DNA of 38,043 bases from SSC3 sp035477015. GTDB taxonomy: Bacteria > Actinomycetota > Actinomycetes > Propionibacteriales > Nocardioidaceae. How positions within the stretch are numbered: position 1 is the stretch's first letter; each line of letters begins with the position of its first letter. The notes under the pieces were generated by a model. That model worked only from the letters and a program-made list of their open reading frames with translations, was not told the DNA's origin and ran no database searches. This document shows, piece by piece, positions 31,321 to 38,043 of the stretch. The stretch spans positions 1 through 38,043 of the forward strand of contig DATILB010000168.1 of assembly GCA_035477015.1 (NCBI GenBank), read 5' to 3'. A program made the translations under genes and the position numbers.

Positions 31321-31715
31321 ACGTCGGCGACACCTTCGAGCCGCAGACGTACGTCGTCACGCGCGCCGACCTGGTCCGCTACGCCGGCGCCAGCGGCGAC
31401 TTCAACCCGATCCACTGGTCCGAACGCGTCGCGACCGCCGTCGGTCTTCCCGGTGTCATCGCGCACGGCATGTTCACGATGGCCCTCGCGGCCCGGGCGC
31501 TGGACACCTGGGCGGGCAGCGCCGGCCAGATCCGCGAGCTGGGCTGCAAGTTCACCAAGCCGGTTGTGGTCCCGGACGACGACGAGGGCGTGACCCTCCT
31601 GGTCGCCGGCACGGTCAAGGAGCTCCGCGACGATGCGATCGTGGTCGCACTCGAGGTCACTTGCGGCGGCGAGAAGGTGCTCGGCCTCCCGAAGGCCGTT
31701 CTCGCACGTGACTGA
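31317..31715 (+). CDS. hadB: HadB-like MaoC dehydratase, catalytic subunit
   Basis: 132 residues. The hydratase-2 motif is complete: 'YAGASGDFNPIHWSERVATA' near residues 22-41 contains the catalytic Asp and His, followed by 'GVIAHGMFTMALAARALDTW'. Together with HadA it would form a heterodimer that dehydrates (3R)-hydroxyacyl thioesters. The ATG overlaps the hadA stop (ATGA) and the gene's end overlaps the murB start by eight bases, so hadA-hadB-murB form one translationally coupled unit. There is no hadC. Confidence 0.92.
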   Translation: MNVGDTFEPQTYVVTRADLVRYAGASGDFNPIHWSERVATAVGLPGVIAHGMFTMALAARALDTWAGSAGQIRELGCKFTKPVVVPDDDEGVTLLVAGTVKELRDDAIVVALEVTCGGEKVLGLPKAVLARD

Positions 31716-32733
31716 CCTGCGCGAGCTCACCACCCTGCGGCTCGGCGGGCCCGCCGACCAGTTCTTCCGCGTCACCACCGAGCAGGAGCTGCTCGACGTG
31801 GAGTGCGGCGAGGACGACCTCGGCGACTGGGTGCTGCTGATCGCTGGCGGCTCGAACCTCGTCGTCGCGGATGAAGGCTTCCGGGGGGCTGCGATCAAGA
31901 TCGACACCCGGGGCATCGAGGTCGAGCGCGAGGTGTGCGCGGGTGCCTGTGTGACGGTTGCCGCGGGGGAGTCGTGGGACGACTTCGTGGCCCTTGCCGT
32001 CGATAGCGGGTGGACGGGCATCGAGGCGCTCGCCGGGATCCCCGGGAGCGTCGGGGCCACGCCCATCCAGAACGTCGGGGCCTACGGCCAGGAGGTGTCC
32101 GAGGTCGTCGCCCGGGTTCGCTGCTGGGACCGCGGTGACCTGGCCATCAAGACCTTCAGCGCGGCCGAGTGCGGGTTCGGCTACCGCACCAGCAGGTTCA
32201 AGGCCGAGCCCCAGCGGTACGTCGTACTCAACGTGATGTTCCAGTTCAAGGAGGGGACCCTCAGCGCCCCCATCCGCTACACCGAGCTGGCACGAACGCT
32301 GGGCGTGGAGCTGGGCGCTCGGGTGCCGATGGGTGATGTGCGCGCAGCCGTCCTCGATCTGCGCCGCGCCAAGGGCATGGTGCTCGACGCCACCGACCAC
32401 GACACCTGGAGCGCTGGGTCGTTCTTCACCAACCCGTTCGTCGCCGCCGCCCCCGAGGGTGCGCCGGCGTACCCCCAGCCCGACGGCACCGTGAAGACGA
32501 GCGCCGCGTGGCTGATCGAGCAGGCCGGGTTCGGCAAGGGCTACGGCAACGACCGTGTCGGCCTCTCGACGAAGCACACCCTGGCTCTCACGAACCGGGG
32601 CAGTGGCACCACCCGGGACTTGCTTGCCCTTGCCGAGGAGATCCAGCGCGGCGTGCACGCGTCCTACGGCATCTGGCTGGTCAACGAGCCGGTCCTGGTC
32701 GGCTGCACGCTGCCGGACCCGCCACTCGCCTGA
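31708..32733 (+). CDS. murB: UDP-N-acetylenolpyruvoylglucosamine reductase MurB
   Basis: 341 residues from the GTG at 31708 ('TDLRELTTLRLGGPADQFFR'), chosen since the longer frame would read through hadB. MurB reduces UDP-GlcNAc-enolpyruvate to UDP-MurNAc in peptidoglycan synthesis. FAD-binding motifs: 'LLIAGGSNLVVADEGF' near residues 46-61 and 'GIPGSVGATPIQNVGAYGQE' near 111-130; 'YRTSRFK'; the catalytic Ser in 'SAGSFFTNPFV' near 236 and C-terminal catalytic Glu region. Coupled to hadB, unlike the mycobacterial arrangement where hadC follows. The tail is convergent with a small peptide gene. Confidence 0.95.
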   Translation: MTDLRELTTLRLGGPADQFFRVTTEQELLDVECGEDDLGDWVLLIAGGSNLVVADEGFRGAAIKIDTRGIEVEREVCAGACVTVAAGESWDDFVALAVDSGWTGIEALAGIPGSVGATPIQNVGAYGQEVSEVVARVRCWDRGDLAIKTFSAAECGFGYRTSRFKAEPQRYVVLNVMFQFKEGTLSAPIRYTELARTLGVELGARVPMGDVRAAVLDLRRAKGMVLDATDHDTWSAGSFFTNPFVAAAPEGAPAYPQPDGTVKTSAAWLIEQAGFGKGYGNDRVGLSTKHTLALTNRGSGTTRDLLALAEEIQRGVHASYGIWLVNEPVLVGCTLPDPPLA

Positions 32734-32743
32734 GGCCAGTGGC

Positions 32744-32860
32744 TCAGGCGGCTTGCTCGCCGCCGGCGTTCTCGGTGCTGGACGAGGTCTCCTCCTGGAA
32801 GTCCTCGTGCGACAGGTTGCGAACCCGGTTCGGGTTGGCGACGGTGCGAACGTCGTTCAT
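32744..32860 (-). CDS. Small hypothetical peptide (38 aa)
   Basis: 38 residues: begins 'MNDVRTVANPNRVRNLSHED' and ends in a Glu/Ser/Gly/Ala-rich tail 'FQEETSSSTENAGGEQAA'. GGGGG lies eight bases before the ATG. 35 of 38 third codon positions are G or C, a strong coding sign for a frame this short. There is no Cys, no membrane segment and no signal peptide. I do not recognise it and see no modifying enzyme nearby that would make it a peptide natural-product precursor. It lies 66 bp after the adenosine deaminase gene in the same direction, with an AT-rich dyad in between, so it may have its own promoter. Confidence 0.6.
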   Translation of the reverse strand: MNDVRTVANPNRVRNLSHEDFQEETSSSTENAGGEQAA

Positions 32861-32890
32861 GTGTGGAACCCCCTCTATGAGTGTCAGAAC

Positions 32891-32908
32891 TATCTTGACA
32901 TGAAGATA
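32891..32908 (-). promoter_or_regulatory. AT-rich dyad upstream of the small peptide gene
   Basis: TATCTT-GACATG-AAGATA is a perfect six-base dyad in an unusually AT-rich patch for this genome, 30 bp before the peptide ATG. It resembles operators of MarR-type regulators. It is too weak for a terminator of the add gene. TTGACA on the plus strand within it lacks a matching -10. Confidence 0.5.
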
Positions 32909-32926
32909 TTTCTGATGCACATCGGG

Positions 32927-33937
32927 CTAGTCCGTCGTCCACTCCTCGACCACGGCCAAGAGCTCCCGCTGCACGGAGTCAGGCGCCGCTGAGGCCCGGA
33001 TCGACATGGCAGCGAGGTTCGCGAGCTGCGCGTCTTCGAGGTCGTGGGCGGTCCGCATCGCGGCGTACTGGGCCCCGAGCCGGGACCCGAACAGCAGGGG
33101 GTCGTCTGCGCCGAGCGCGACCGTCGCCCCTGCCTCGAGCAGCTGCCGAAGCGGCACCGAGGAGGGGTCCGGGTAGACCCCCAGCGACACGTTGGAGAGT
33201 GGGCACACCTCAAGGGCGACCCCCCGCTCGACGATGCGGGCGAGCAGTGCCGGGTCCTCGGCCGCGCGGACGCCGTGGCCCAGACGGTGGGCACCCAGCT
33301 CCTCCACGGCCACCCGGATGTTCTCCGGGCCGACCAGCTCACCGGCATGGGGGACCAGCCGGAGGCCGGCCCGCTCTGCGATCCGGAAAGCGGCAGCGAA
33401 GTCGCACGTCGCGCCGCGGCGCTCGTCGTTGGAGAGCCCGAAGCCCACGACGCCCTGGTCGGCGTACCGGGCGGCCAGGCGAGCCAACGTGCGCGCGTCC
33501 AGGGGGTGTCGCGTGCGGTTGGCCGCCACCACGATGCCCAGACCGATACCGAGGTCGCGCGTGGCCTCGGATGCGGCGTCGAGCACCAGCTCCAGGAATG
33601 CGGTGATCCCGCCGAACCGCGCGGCGTAGCCACTCGGGTCGACCTGCAGCTCCAGCCAGCGCCCACCGTCGGCGAAGTCGTCCTCAGCCGCCTCGCGCAC
33701 CAGTCGGCGCACGTCGGCCTCGGTCCGGAGCACGGACCGCGCCACGTCGTACAGCCGCTGGAAGCGGAACCAGCCCTTCTCGTCCCGGGCCGAGAGCTGC
33801 GGAGGCCAGTCCTGCACGAGGGCGTCCGGGAGCACGTGCCCGTCCCGCTCAGCGAGCTCGAGGAGGGTCGAGTGCCGCATCGACCCCGTGAAGTGCAGGT
33901 GCAGGTGCGCCTTCGGCAGGGCCAGCAGGTCCCTCAC
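32927..33937 (-). CDS. add: Adenosine deaminase family protein
   Basis: 336 residues from a GTG at 33937. Adenosine deaminase converts adenosine to inosine in purine salvage. Zinc and catalytic motifs: 'LPKAHLHLHFTGSM' near residue 8 (HxH), 'GLRLVPHAGELVGPENIR' near 205 (the HAGE motif with catalytic Glu), 'GAHRLGHGVRAAEDP' near 228, and 'EVCPLSNVSLGVYP' then 'GATVALGADDPLLFG' near 287 (final Asp ligand). The start has no ribosome site because a repeat abuts it directly; the long upstream extension is formed by that repeat and aspC. It lies 55 bp downstream of aspC in the same direction. Confidence 0.9.
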   Translation of the reverse strand: MRDLLALPKAHLHLHFTGSMRHSTLLELAERDGHVLPDALVQDWPPQLSARDEKGWFRFQRLYDVARSVLRTEADVRRLVREAAEDDFADGGRWLELQVDPSGYAARFGGITAFLELVLDAASEATRDLGIGLGIVVAANRTRHPLDARTLARLAARYADQGVVGFGLSNDERRGATCDFAAAFRIAERAGLRLVPHAGELVGPENIRVAVEELGAHRLGHGVRAAEDPALLARIVERGVALEVCPLSNVSLGVYPDPSSVPLRQLLEAGATVALGADDPLLFGSRLGAQYAAMRTAHDLEDAQLANLAAMSIRASAAPDSVQRELLAVVEEWTTD

Positions 33938-33938
33938 C

Positions 33939-33984
33939 GGTGGTCGAGCCGGATGCGAGCGAAGCGAGCGACGCGTCGAGACCC
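33939..33984. repeat. Actinobacterial 'VEPVETP' repeat, long form
   Basis: GGTGGTCGAGCC ... GTCGAGACCC with an inner GCGAGCGAAGCGAGCG hairpin. It shares both ends with the short copy at 19491-19513. It fills most of the aspC-add gap and ends two bases from the add start codon. Confidence 0.65.
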
Positions 33985-33992
33985 AGCCACCG

Positions 33993-35195
33993 TCAGGCGA
34001 AGAGCTTCTGCAGCCGAGTGGCGCCTTCGACCAGGTCGCTGTCGCCCAGCGCATAGGACAGCCGGAGGTAGCCCGGCGAGCCGAACGCCTCACCCGGCAC
34101 CACGGCGACCTCGGCCTTCTCGAGGATGTACGTCGCGAGGTCGGCCGAGCTGTCGATCACCTGGCCGTCGTACTCCTTGCCGAGGAGCCCCTTCACGGAG
34201 GGGTACACGTAGAACGCGCCCTTCGGCTCCGGGCAGACGACCCCGTCGATCTCGTTGAGCAGCTTCACGATGGTCCGGCGCCGGCGGTCGAACGCGATAC
34301 CCATCTCCTGCACTGCGGCCAGGTCACCGGACACAGCGGCCATCGCGGCGCGCTGCGACACGTTGGCGACATTGGAGGTGGCGTGCGACTGCAGGTTGGT
34401 GGCCGCCTTCACGACATCCGAGGGGCCAATCAGCCAGCCCACGCGCCAGCCGGTCATGGCATAGGTCTTCGCCACGCCGTTGACGATGATGCAGTTGTCG
34501 GCCAGCTCGGGCACCGCGACCGGCATCGAGACCGCCTCGGTGCCGTCGTACACGAGGTGCTCGTAGATCTCGTCGCAGATCACCCAGAGGCCGTTGTCCT
34601 CGACCCACTTTCCGATCGCGACGACCTGCTCGCGGGAGTAGACAGATCCCGTCGGGTTCGAGGGCGAGCAGAACAGCAGCGCCTTGGTCTTCGGCGTGCG
34701 GGCGGCCTCGAGCTGCTCCACGGTCACCAAGTAGTCCTGGGTCTCGTCGGCCAGGACCTCGACGGGGACGCCACCGGCGAGCTTGATCGACTCCGGGTAG
34801 GTGGTCCAGTACGGCGCCGGCAGGATCACCTCGTCGCCCGGGTCGATGATCGTCGCGAAGGCCTCGTAGACGGCCTGCTTGCCACCGTTGGTGACCACGA
34901 CCTGGGAGGCATCGATGTCGTACCCGCTGTCGCGGCGAGTCTTGTCCGCGATCGCCTCCTTGAGCGCCGGCAGGCCTCCGGCCGGGGTGTACCGGTGGTT
35001 CTGCGGGTCCGCGCACGCCTTGACCGCGGCGTCGACGATGTACGGCGGTGTGGGGAAGTCGGGTTCCCCGGCGCCGAAGCCGATGACGGGTCGACCCGCG
35101 GCCTTGAGCGCCTTCGCCTTCGCATCCACGGCGAGCGTGGCGGACTCGGCGATGTTGCCGATACGGGCGGAGATGCGAGGCTTGGGATCGGTCAT
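33993..35195 (-). CDS. aspC: Aspartate aminotransferase (pyridoxal-phosphate, class I)
   Basis: 400 residues from the ATG at 35195 ('TDPKPRISARIGNIAESATL'); an in-frame ATG twelve codons earlier lacks similarity. Subgroup I-gamma AspAT hallmarks: 'VIGFGAGEPDFPTPPYI' near residue 38, 'VTNGGKQAVYEAFATIIDPG' near 100, 'APYWTTYPESIKLAGG', 'CSPSNPTGSVY' near 178, 'ICDEIYEHLVYDG', and the PLP lysine in 'NGVAKTYAMTGWRVGWLIGP' near 240. It moves the amino group between aspartate and 2-oxoglutarate. In mycobacteria an aspC also occurs elsewhere; here it stands beside the tRNA-Trp promoter, divergent from it. Confidence 0.95.
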   Translation of the reverse strand: MTDPKPRISARIGNIAESATLAVDAKAKALKAAGRPVIGFGAGEPDFPTPPYIVDAAVKACADPQNHRYTPAGGLPALKEAIADKTRRDSGYDIDASQVVVTNGGKQAVYEAFATIIDPGDEVILPAPYWTTYPESIKLAGGVPVEVLADETQDYLVTVEQLEAARTPKTKALLFCSPSNPTGSVYSREQVVAIGKWVEDNGLWVICDEIYEHLVYDGTEAVSMPVAVPELADNCIIVNGVAKTYAMTGWRVGWLIGPSDVVKAATNLQSHATSNVANVSQRAAMAAVSGDLAAVQEMGIAFDRRRRTIVKLLNEIDGVVCPEPKGAFYVYPSVKGLLGKEYDGQVIDSSADLATYILEKAEVAVVPGEAFGSPGYLRLSYALGDSDLVEGATRLQKLFA

Positions 35196-35236
35196 GGGCC
35201 TATCGTTCCACCTGCCCCCGAACCGTCGCACCCTGG

Positions 35237-35266
35237 TTCGACTTCACTGGGCGAACTCTCTACACT
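35237..35266 (+). promoter_or_regulatory. Candidate promoter for tRNA-Trp/secE
   Basis: TTCGAC(35237-35242), 18 bp, TACACT(35261-35266) is a good actinobacterial sigma-A promoter. It lies about 100 bp before tRNA-Trp. The 177-bp gap between aspC and the tRNA holds nothing else recognised. Confidence 0.55.
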
Positions 35267-35372
35267 CGGTGCCTGGTGGTTCCTCACCCTTGGTTGTCAT
35301 GCCCGCAATCGATCGCCTCCCTCGCGAAGCGCGCTCGAAAACGGGTCGCCGGCCGAGGATGATGGCCGCCAT

Positions 35373-35445
35373 AGGGCACTAGCTCAACTGGCAGAGCATC
35401 GGTCTCCAAAACCGAAGGTTGGGGGTTCAAGTCCCTCGTGCCCTG
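35373..35445 (+). tRNA. tRNA-Trp (CCA)
   Basis: 73 nt. Acceptor AGGGCAC pairs with GTGCCCT; anticodon stem TCGGT/ACCGA with loop CTCCAAA gives anticodon CCA. Discriminator G. The position just before secE is conserved with M. tuberculosis trpT. Confidence 0.97.
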
Positions 35446-35493
35446 CGAGGCAGCAAGCAAGGCAACAACCATCTGGGAAGTAGGTGCAGGACG

Positions 35494-35748
35494 GTGTCGG
35501 AGAGTCGCCCAACCTCGTCGCCGGCGTCGTCGTCGGCCGGCGGGAAGCGCGTCAGCCCCGCAACGTACTACCGCCAGATCGTCGCCGAGCTCCGGAAGGT
35601 CGTCTGGCCGACGCAGCAGCAGCTGATCACGTACTTCATCGTGGTCCTGGTGTTCGTGCTCGTGGTCATGACGATCGTTTCGCTTCTCGACCTCGGTTTC
35701 GGAAAGCTCGTCTTCGAGGTCTTCGGAGGCACGCCCGATTCCGCCTGA
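35494..35748 (+). CDS. secE: Preprotein translocase subunit SecE
   Basis: 84 residues from a GTG at 35494. Ser/Pro/Gly-rich start, then 'YYRQIVAELRKVVWPTQQQL' (the amphipathic helix with the conserved WPT motif) and one membrane helix 'FIVVLVFVLVVMTIVSLLDL'. SecE clamps the SecY channel in the cytoplasmic membrane. tRNA-Trp upstream and nusG downstream give the standard order. An upstream open extension overlaps the tRNA and is not used. GCAGGA is a moderate ribosome site. Confidence 0.95.
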   Translation: MSESRPTSSPASSSAGGKRVSPATYYRQIVAELRKVVWPTQQQLITYFIVVLVFVLVVMTIVSLLDLGFGKLVFEVFGGTPDSA

Positions 35749-35776
35749 GCCCCCCGCTCAGCATCCGTAACGCAAA

Positions 35777-35794
35777 GCCCCGGGACGCCCGGGC
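35777..35794 (+). other. Hairpin in the secE-nusG gap
   Basis: GCCC(35777-35780) pairs with GGGC(35791-35794) and GGG(35782-35784) with CCC(35788-35790), with one bulged C. It has no U-run. It may attenuate or stabilise the message between secE and nusG. Confidence 0.4.
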
Positions 35795-35822
35795 ACCGAA
35801 AGAGTGAAGGTGACTGACAACC

Positions 35823-36683
35823 GTGTCGCAGCCGTACGACGACGAGCAGGTCGAGCACGAGGCACCGGCTGACGCCGAGGCCGAGGAGGCCATGCCTGCC
35901 GTGCCTGCCGAAGGTGACACCGACGTCGTTGCCGACCCCACCGAAGCGCTCGAGGACGAGTCGGCCGAGGAGCCCGTCGCTGACGAGGAGCCCGCTGACG
36001 AGGAGCCCGCTGACGAGGCCCCGGCTGACGAGGAGCCCGCTGACGAGGCCGACATCGACAAGCCGGGCGACCCGCTCGAGGAGTTCCGCGCCGCGCTGCG
36101 CGACAAGCCGGGCGACTGGTTCGTGATCCACACCTACTCCGGCATGGAGAACCGGGTGAAGGCGAACCTCGAGACCCGCATCATCTCCCTCAACATGGAG
36201 GACTACATCCACGAGGTCGTGGTCCCCACCGAAGAGGTCGCCGAGATCAAGAACGGCCAGCGCAAGCTGGTCAAGCGCACCGTGCTGCCCGGCTACGTGC
36301 TCGTCCGCATGGACCTGACCGACGAGTCGTGGTCCGCCGTTCGCCACACGCCGTCGGTGACGGGCTTCGTCGGCCACAGCCACCAGCCGGTGCCGCTGAG
36401 CCTCGACGAGGTCGAGAACATGCTCGCCCCGGCCATCGTGGCCGAGGCCGAGGCTGCCTCTCCTGATTCGGGTGGCGGCTCCTCGACTCCGGCGAAGAAG
36501 AAGGTCGAGGTCGCCGACTTCGACGTCTCCGACTCGGTCATGGTGGTCGACGGCCCGTTCGCGACGCTGCACGCCACGATCACCGAGATCAACGCGGAGT
36601 CCCAGAGGGTCAAGGCCCTCGTCGAGATCTTCGGCCGGGAGACCCCGGTCGAGCTGAGCTTCAGCCAGATTCAGAAGGTCTGA
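35823..36683 (+). CDS. nusG: Transcription termination/antitermination factor NusG
   Basis: 286 residues from a GTG at 35823, about 100 more than E. coli NusG because of an acidic N-terminal extension (residues 1-90) with an ADEEP tandem repeat. The NGN domain starts at 'DWFVIHTYSGMENRVKANLE' near residue 99, with 'LPGYVLVRMDLTDESWSAVR' near 158. A Gly/Ser-rich linker ('SPDSGGGSSTPAKKK') precedes the KOW domain: 'SVMVVDGPFATLHATITEIN' to the end. NusG binds RNA polymerase and couples transcription to Rho and the ribosome. Long acidic extensions occur in other actinobacterial NusG proteins. GAAGG is the nearest ribosome-like sequence. Confidence 0.95.
   Translation: MSQPYDDEQVEHEAPADAEAEEAMPAVPAEGDTDVVADPTEALEDESAEEPVADEEPADEEPADEAPADEEPADEADIDKPGDPLEEFRAALRDKPGDWFVIHTYSGMENRVKANLETRIISLNMEDYIHEVVVPTEEVAEIKNGQRKLVKRTVLPGYVLVRMDLTDESWSAVRHTPSVTGFVGHSHQPVPLSLDEVENMLAPAIVAEAEAASPDSGGGSSTPAKKKVEVADFDVSDSVMVVDGPFATLHATITEINAESQRVKALVEIFGRETPVELSFSQIQKV
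35979..36053 (+). repeat. 15-bp tandem repeat inside nusG
   Basis: Five units based on GCTGACGAGGAGCCC, at 35979, 35994, 36009, 36024 and 36039. They encode ADEEP, ADEEP, ADEAP, ADEEP, ADEAD. The unit is a multiple of three, so copy changes keep the frame. Confidence 0.9.
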
Positions 36684-36745
36684 AGCGGAAGTCAAGTGTG
36701 GGAGGGGTTGCGGCCCCGACATGACCACGAAGGAAAGAGAAAGAA

Positions 36746-37177
36746 ATGCCTCCGAAGAAGAAGATTGCAGCGCTCGTCAAGGTGCAGCTGCAGGCTGGTG
36801 CGGCCACTCCCGCTCCGCCGGTCGGTACCGCGCTCGGTCCGCACGGCGTGAACATCATGGAGTTCTGCAAGGCCTACAACGCCGCGACCGAGTCGCAGCG
36901 TGGTCAGGTCATCCCGGTCGAGATCACGATCTATGAGGACCGCAGCTTCACCTTCGTCACGAAGACGCCTCCGGCGGCTGAGCTGATCAAGAAGGCTGCT
37001 GGGCTCGCCAAGGGATCGTCGGTCCCGCACAAGGACAAGGTCGGCAAGCTGACCAAGGACCAGGTGCGCGAGATCGCCCAAGGCAAGCTCGTCGACCTCA
37101 ACGCCAACGACATCGACGCCGCGATGAAGATCATCGAGGGCACGGCCCGTTCCATGGGCGTCACCGTCGAAGGCTGA
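36746..37177 (+). CDS. rplK: 50S ribosomal protein L11
   Basis: 143 residues, standard length. 'KVQLQAGAATPAPPVGTALG' near residues 11-30 and 'GVNIMEFCKAYNAAT' are the N-domain signature; the C-domain 'DLNANDIDAAMKIIEGTARS' contains the 23S rRNA-binding helix region. L11 forms the GTPase-associated centre and is needed for RelA activation; its N-domain is the thiostrepton-region partner. AAGGAAAG lies nine bases before the ATG. The 62-bp gap after nusG has a small GGGG/CCCC hairpin. Confidence 0.97.
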   Translation: MPPKKKIAALVKVQLQAGAATPAPPVGTALGPHGVNIMEFCKAYNAATESQRGQVIPVEITIYEDRSFTFVTKTPPAAELIKKAAGLAKGSSVPHKDKVGKLTKDQVREIAQGKLVDLNANDIDAAMKIIEGTARSMGVTVEG

Positions 37178-37249
37178 CCAAGAAAACTGGCAACACGTGG
37201 CAGGCCCGCTCTGCGGCCGACAGACCACAACTGGTGAAAGGAACCAGAC

Positions 37250-37969
37250 ATGCAGCGCAGCAAGAACTACCGTGCCGCGGCCGAGGCCGTGACCGAGGAC
37301 GAGCTCTACTCACCGCTCGCGGCGATCAAGCTCGCCAAGGCCGGCGCGAAGACGAAGTTCGACCAGACCGTCGACGTGGCCATGCGCCTCGGCGTCGACC
37401 CCCGCAAGGCGGACCAGATGGTCCGCGGCACCGTCAACCTTCCGCACGGCACCGGCAAGACCGCCAGGGTCCTGGTCTTCGCCACCGCAGACAAGGCTGA
37501 CGCCGCCCGCGAGGCCGGTGCCGACTTCGTCGGTGCCGACGAGCTGATCGAGAAGGTCAACGGTGGCTGGCTCGACTTCGACGCCGTCGTCGCGACGCCC
37601 GACATGATGGGCAAGGTCGGTCGCCTGGGTCGTGTCCTCGGCCCCCGCAACCTGATGCCGAACCCGAAGACTGGCACGGTGACGCCCGACGTCGCCAAGG
37701 CTGTCTCCGACATCAAGGGCGGCAAGATCGAGTTCCGCGTCGACCGGCACTCGAACCTGCACTTCATCATCGGCAAGGCGTCCTTCTCCGAGACCCAGCT
37801 CGCGGAGAACTACGCTGCCGCGCTCGAGGAGGTGCTGCGGCTCAAGCCGTCCAGCTCCAAGGGCCGCTACGTCAAGAAGATCACCTTCTCGACGACCATG
37901 GGCCCCGGCGTCCAGGTCGACCCCAACCGCACCAAGAACGTCGCGGTCGAGGACGAGACCCAGGCCTGA
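37250..37969 (+). CDS. rplA: 50S ribosomal protein L1
   Basis: 239 residues, standard length. 'KTKFDQTVDVAMRLGVDPRK' near residues 35-54, 'GRVLGPRNLMPNPKTGTV' near 128-145 (the L1 signature) and 'IEFRVDRHSNLHFIIGKASF' near 163-182. L1 forms the ribosomal stalk at the E site and in many bacteria represses its own rplK-rplA mRNA. GAAAGGA precedes the ATG. The 72-bp gap after rplK shows no promoter. Confidence 0.97.
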   Translation: MQRSKNYRAAAEAVTEDELYSPLAAIKLAKAGAKTKFDQTVDVAMRLGVDPRKADQMVRGTVNLPHGTGKTARVLVFATADKADAAREAGADFVGADELIEKVNGGWLDFDAVVATPDMMGKVGRLGRVLGPRNLMPNPKTGTVTPDVAKAVSDIKGGKIEFRVDRHSNLHFIIGKASFSETQLAENYAAALEEVLRLKPSSSKGRYVKKITFSTTMGPGVQVDPNRTKNVAVEDETQA

Positions 37970-37988
37970 CGTCTCGTACTGGCTCGTT

Positions 37989-38016
37989 GGCCCGGTCACC
38001 GCAAGGTGGCCGGGCC
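37989..38016 (+). terminator. Terminator-like hairpin after rplA
   Basis: GGCCCGG-T-CACC(37989-38000), loop GCAA, GGTG-G-CCGGGCC(38005-38016): a twelve-base-pair stem with one G-T pair and a tetraloop, followed by TTCGGCTTTCC. It probably ends or attenuates the rplK-rplA transcript before the next operon. Confidence 0.8.
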
Positions 38017-38043
38017 TTCGGCTTTCCGGTGCGAGGCGCGCTC

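Noticed and set aside
32744..32860. Peptide natural-product (RiPP) precursor
   Set aside because: No Cys, no leader-cleavage motif and no modifying enzyme or transporter nearby.
32895..32923. Plus-strand promoter starting with TTGACA
   Set aside because: No acceptable -10 at 16-18 bp, and no plus-strand gene downstream.
1..38043. CRISPR array, prophage, integrative element or IS transposase
   Set aside because: No regularly spaced repeats, integrase, transposase or phage structural genes were found on either strand.

Overview
The window is chromosomal DNA of a high-GC Gram-positive actinobacterium, most likely a Nocardioides-like member of the Propionibacteriales. Support comes from the very GC-rich third codon positions, the gene order tRNA-Thr, tRNA-Met, rpmG, hadA, hadB ... 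tRNA-Trp, secE, nusG, rplK, rplA (the mycobacterial order with murB, add and aspC inserted), a FolP2-type protein, an IdeR/DtxR iron box, a KstR-type steroid box and intergenic repeats that read as 'VEPVETP' or 'STGSTT'. No phage, integrase, IS transposase, CRISPR array or defence island was recognised. Apart from one possible small nuclease cassette this is ordinary housekeeping and catabolic chromosome.

Left end (1-5500): aerobic cobalamin synthesis. Two transcription units diverge from a 375-bp gap: cobG-cobH leftwards and cobN-cobF rightwards. Each has its own cobalamin riboswitch, and a 56-bp symmetrical palindrome that probably holds the two promoters lies between them. CobG looks truncated.

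5541-10394: a secreted beta-rich protein, a CapA-like lipoprotein, a siderophore-interacting flavoprotein behind an iron box that overlaps the previous stop codon, and a Tat-exported PhoX-family protein. A long perfect-looking hairpin separates these from the next, convergent operon.

10510-14506 (minus): flavin monooxygenase-like protein, aldehyde dehydrogenase, glutaryl-CoA dehydrogenase-like enzyme and thioesterase, a catabolic operon. Then come an SDR, a glutamine amidotransferase, GTP-dependent PEP carboxykinase and a DinB-like protein.

18721-25114: a 45-residue small protein, an FMN reductase/luciferase-like monooxygenase pair under a dyad operator, an AbiEi-like/DUF559-like nuclease gene bracketed by two related 42-nt self-complementary repeats, a penicillin-acylase-family Ntn hydrolase, and a flavoprotein dehydrogenase behind a KstR-type operator.

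25125-30275: multicopper oxidase with a four-helix membrane partner, FolP2, a LigB-like protein, AlaX, and a thioesterase.

30337-38043: tRNA and translation block: tRNA-Thr, tRNA-Met, rpmG, hadAB-murB, a small unknown peptide gene, adenosine deaminase, aspartate aminotransferase, tRNA-Trp, secE, nusG (with an acidic repeat extension), rplK, rplA and a terminator-like hairpin.

The most interesting points are the hairpin-flanked nuclease gene, the symmetrical palindrome between two divergent riboswitches, the truncated CobG, the KstR-type promoter and the unrecognised 38-residue peptide gene. All family assignments come from reading motifs; no database search was run.
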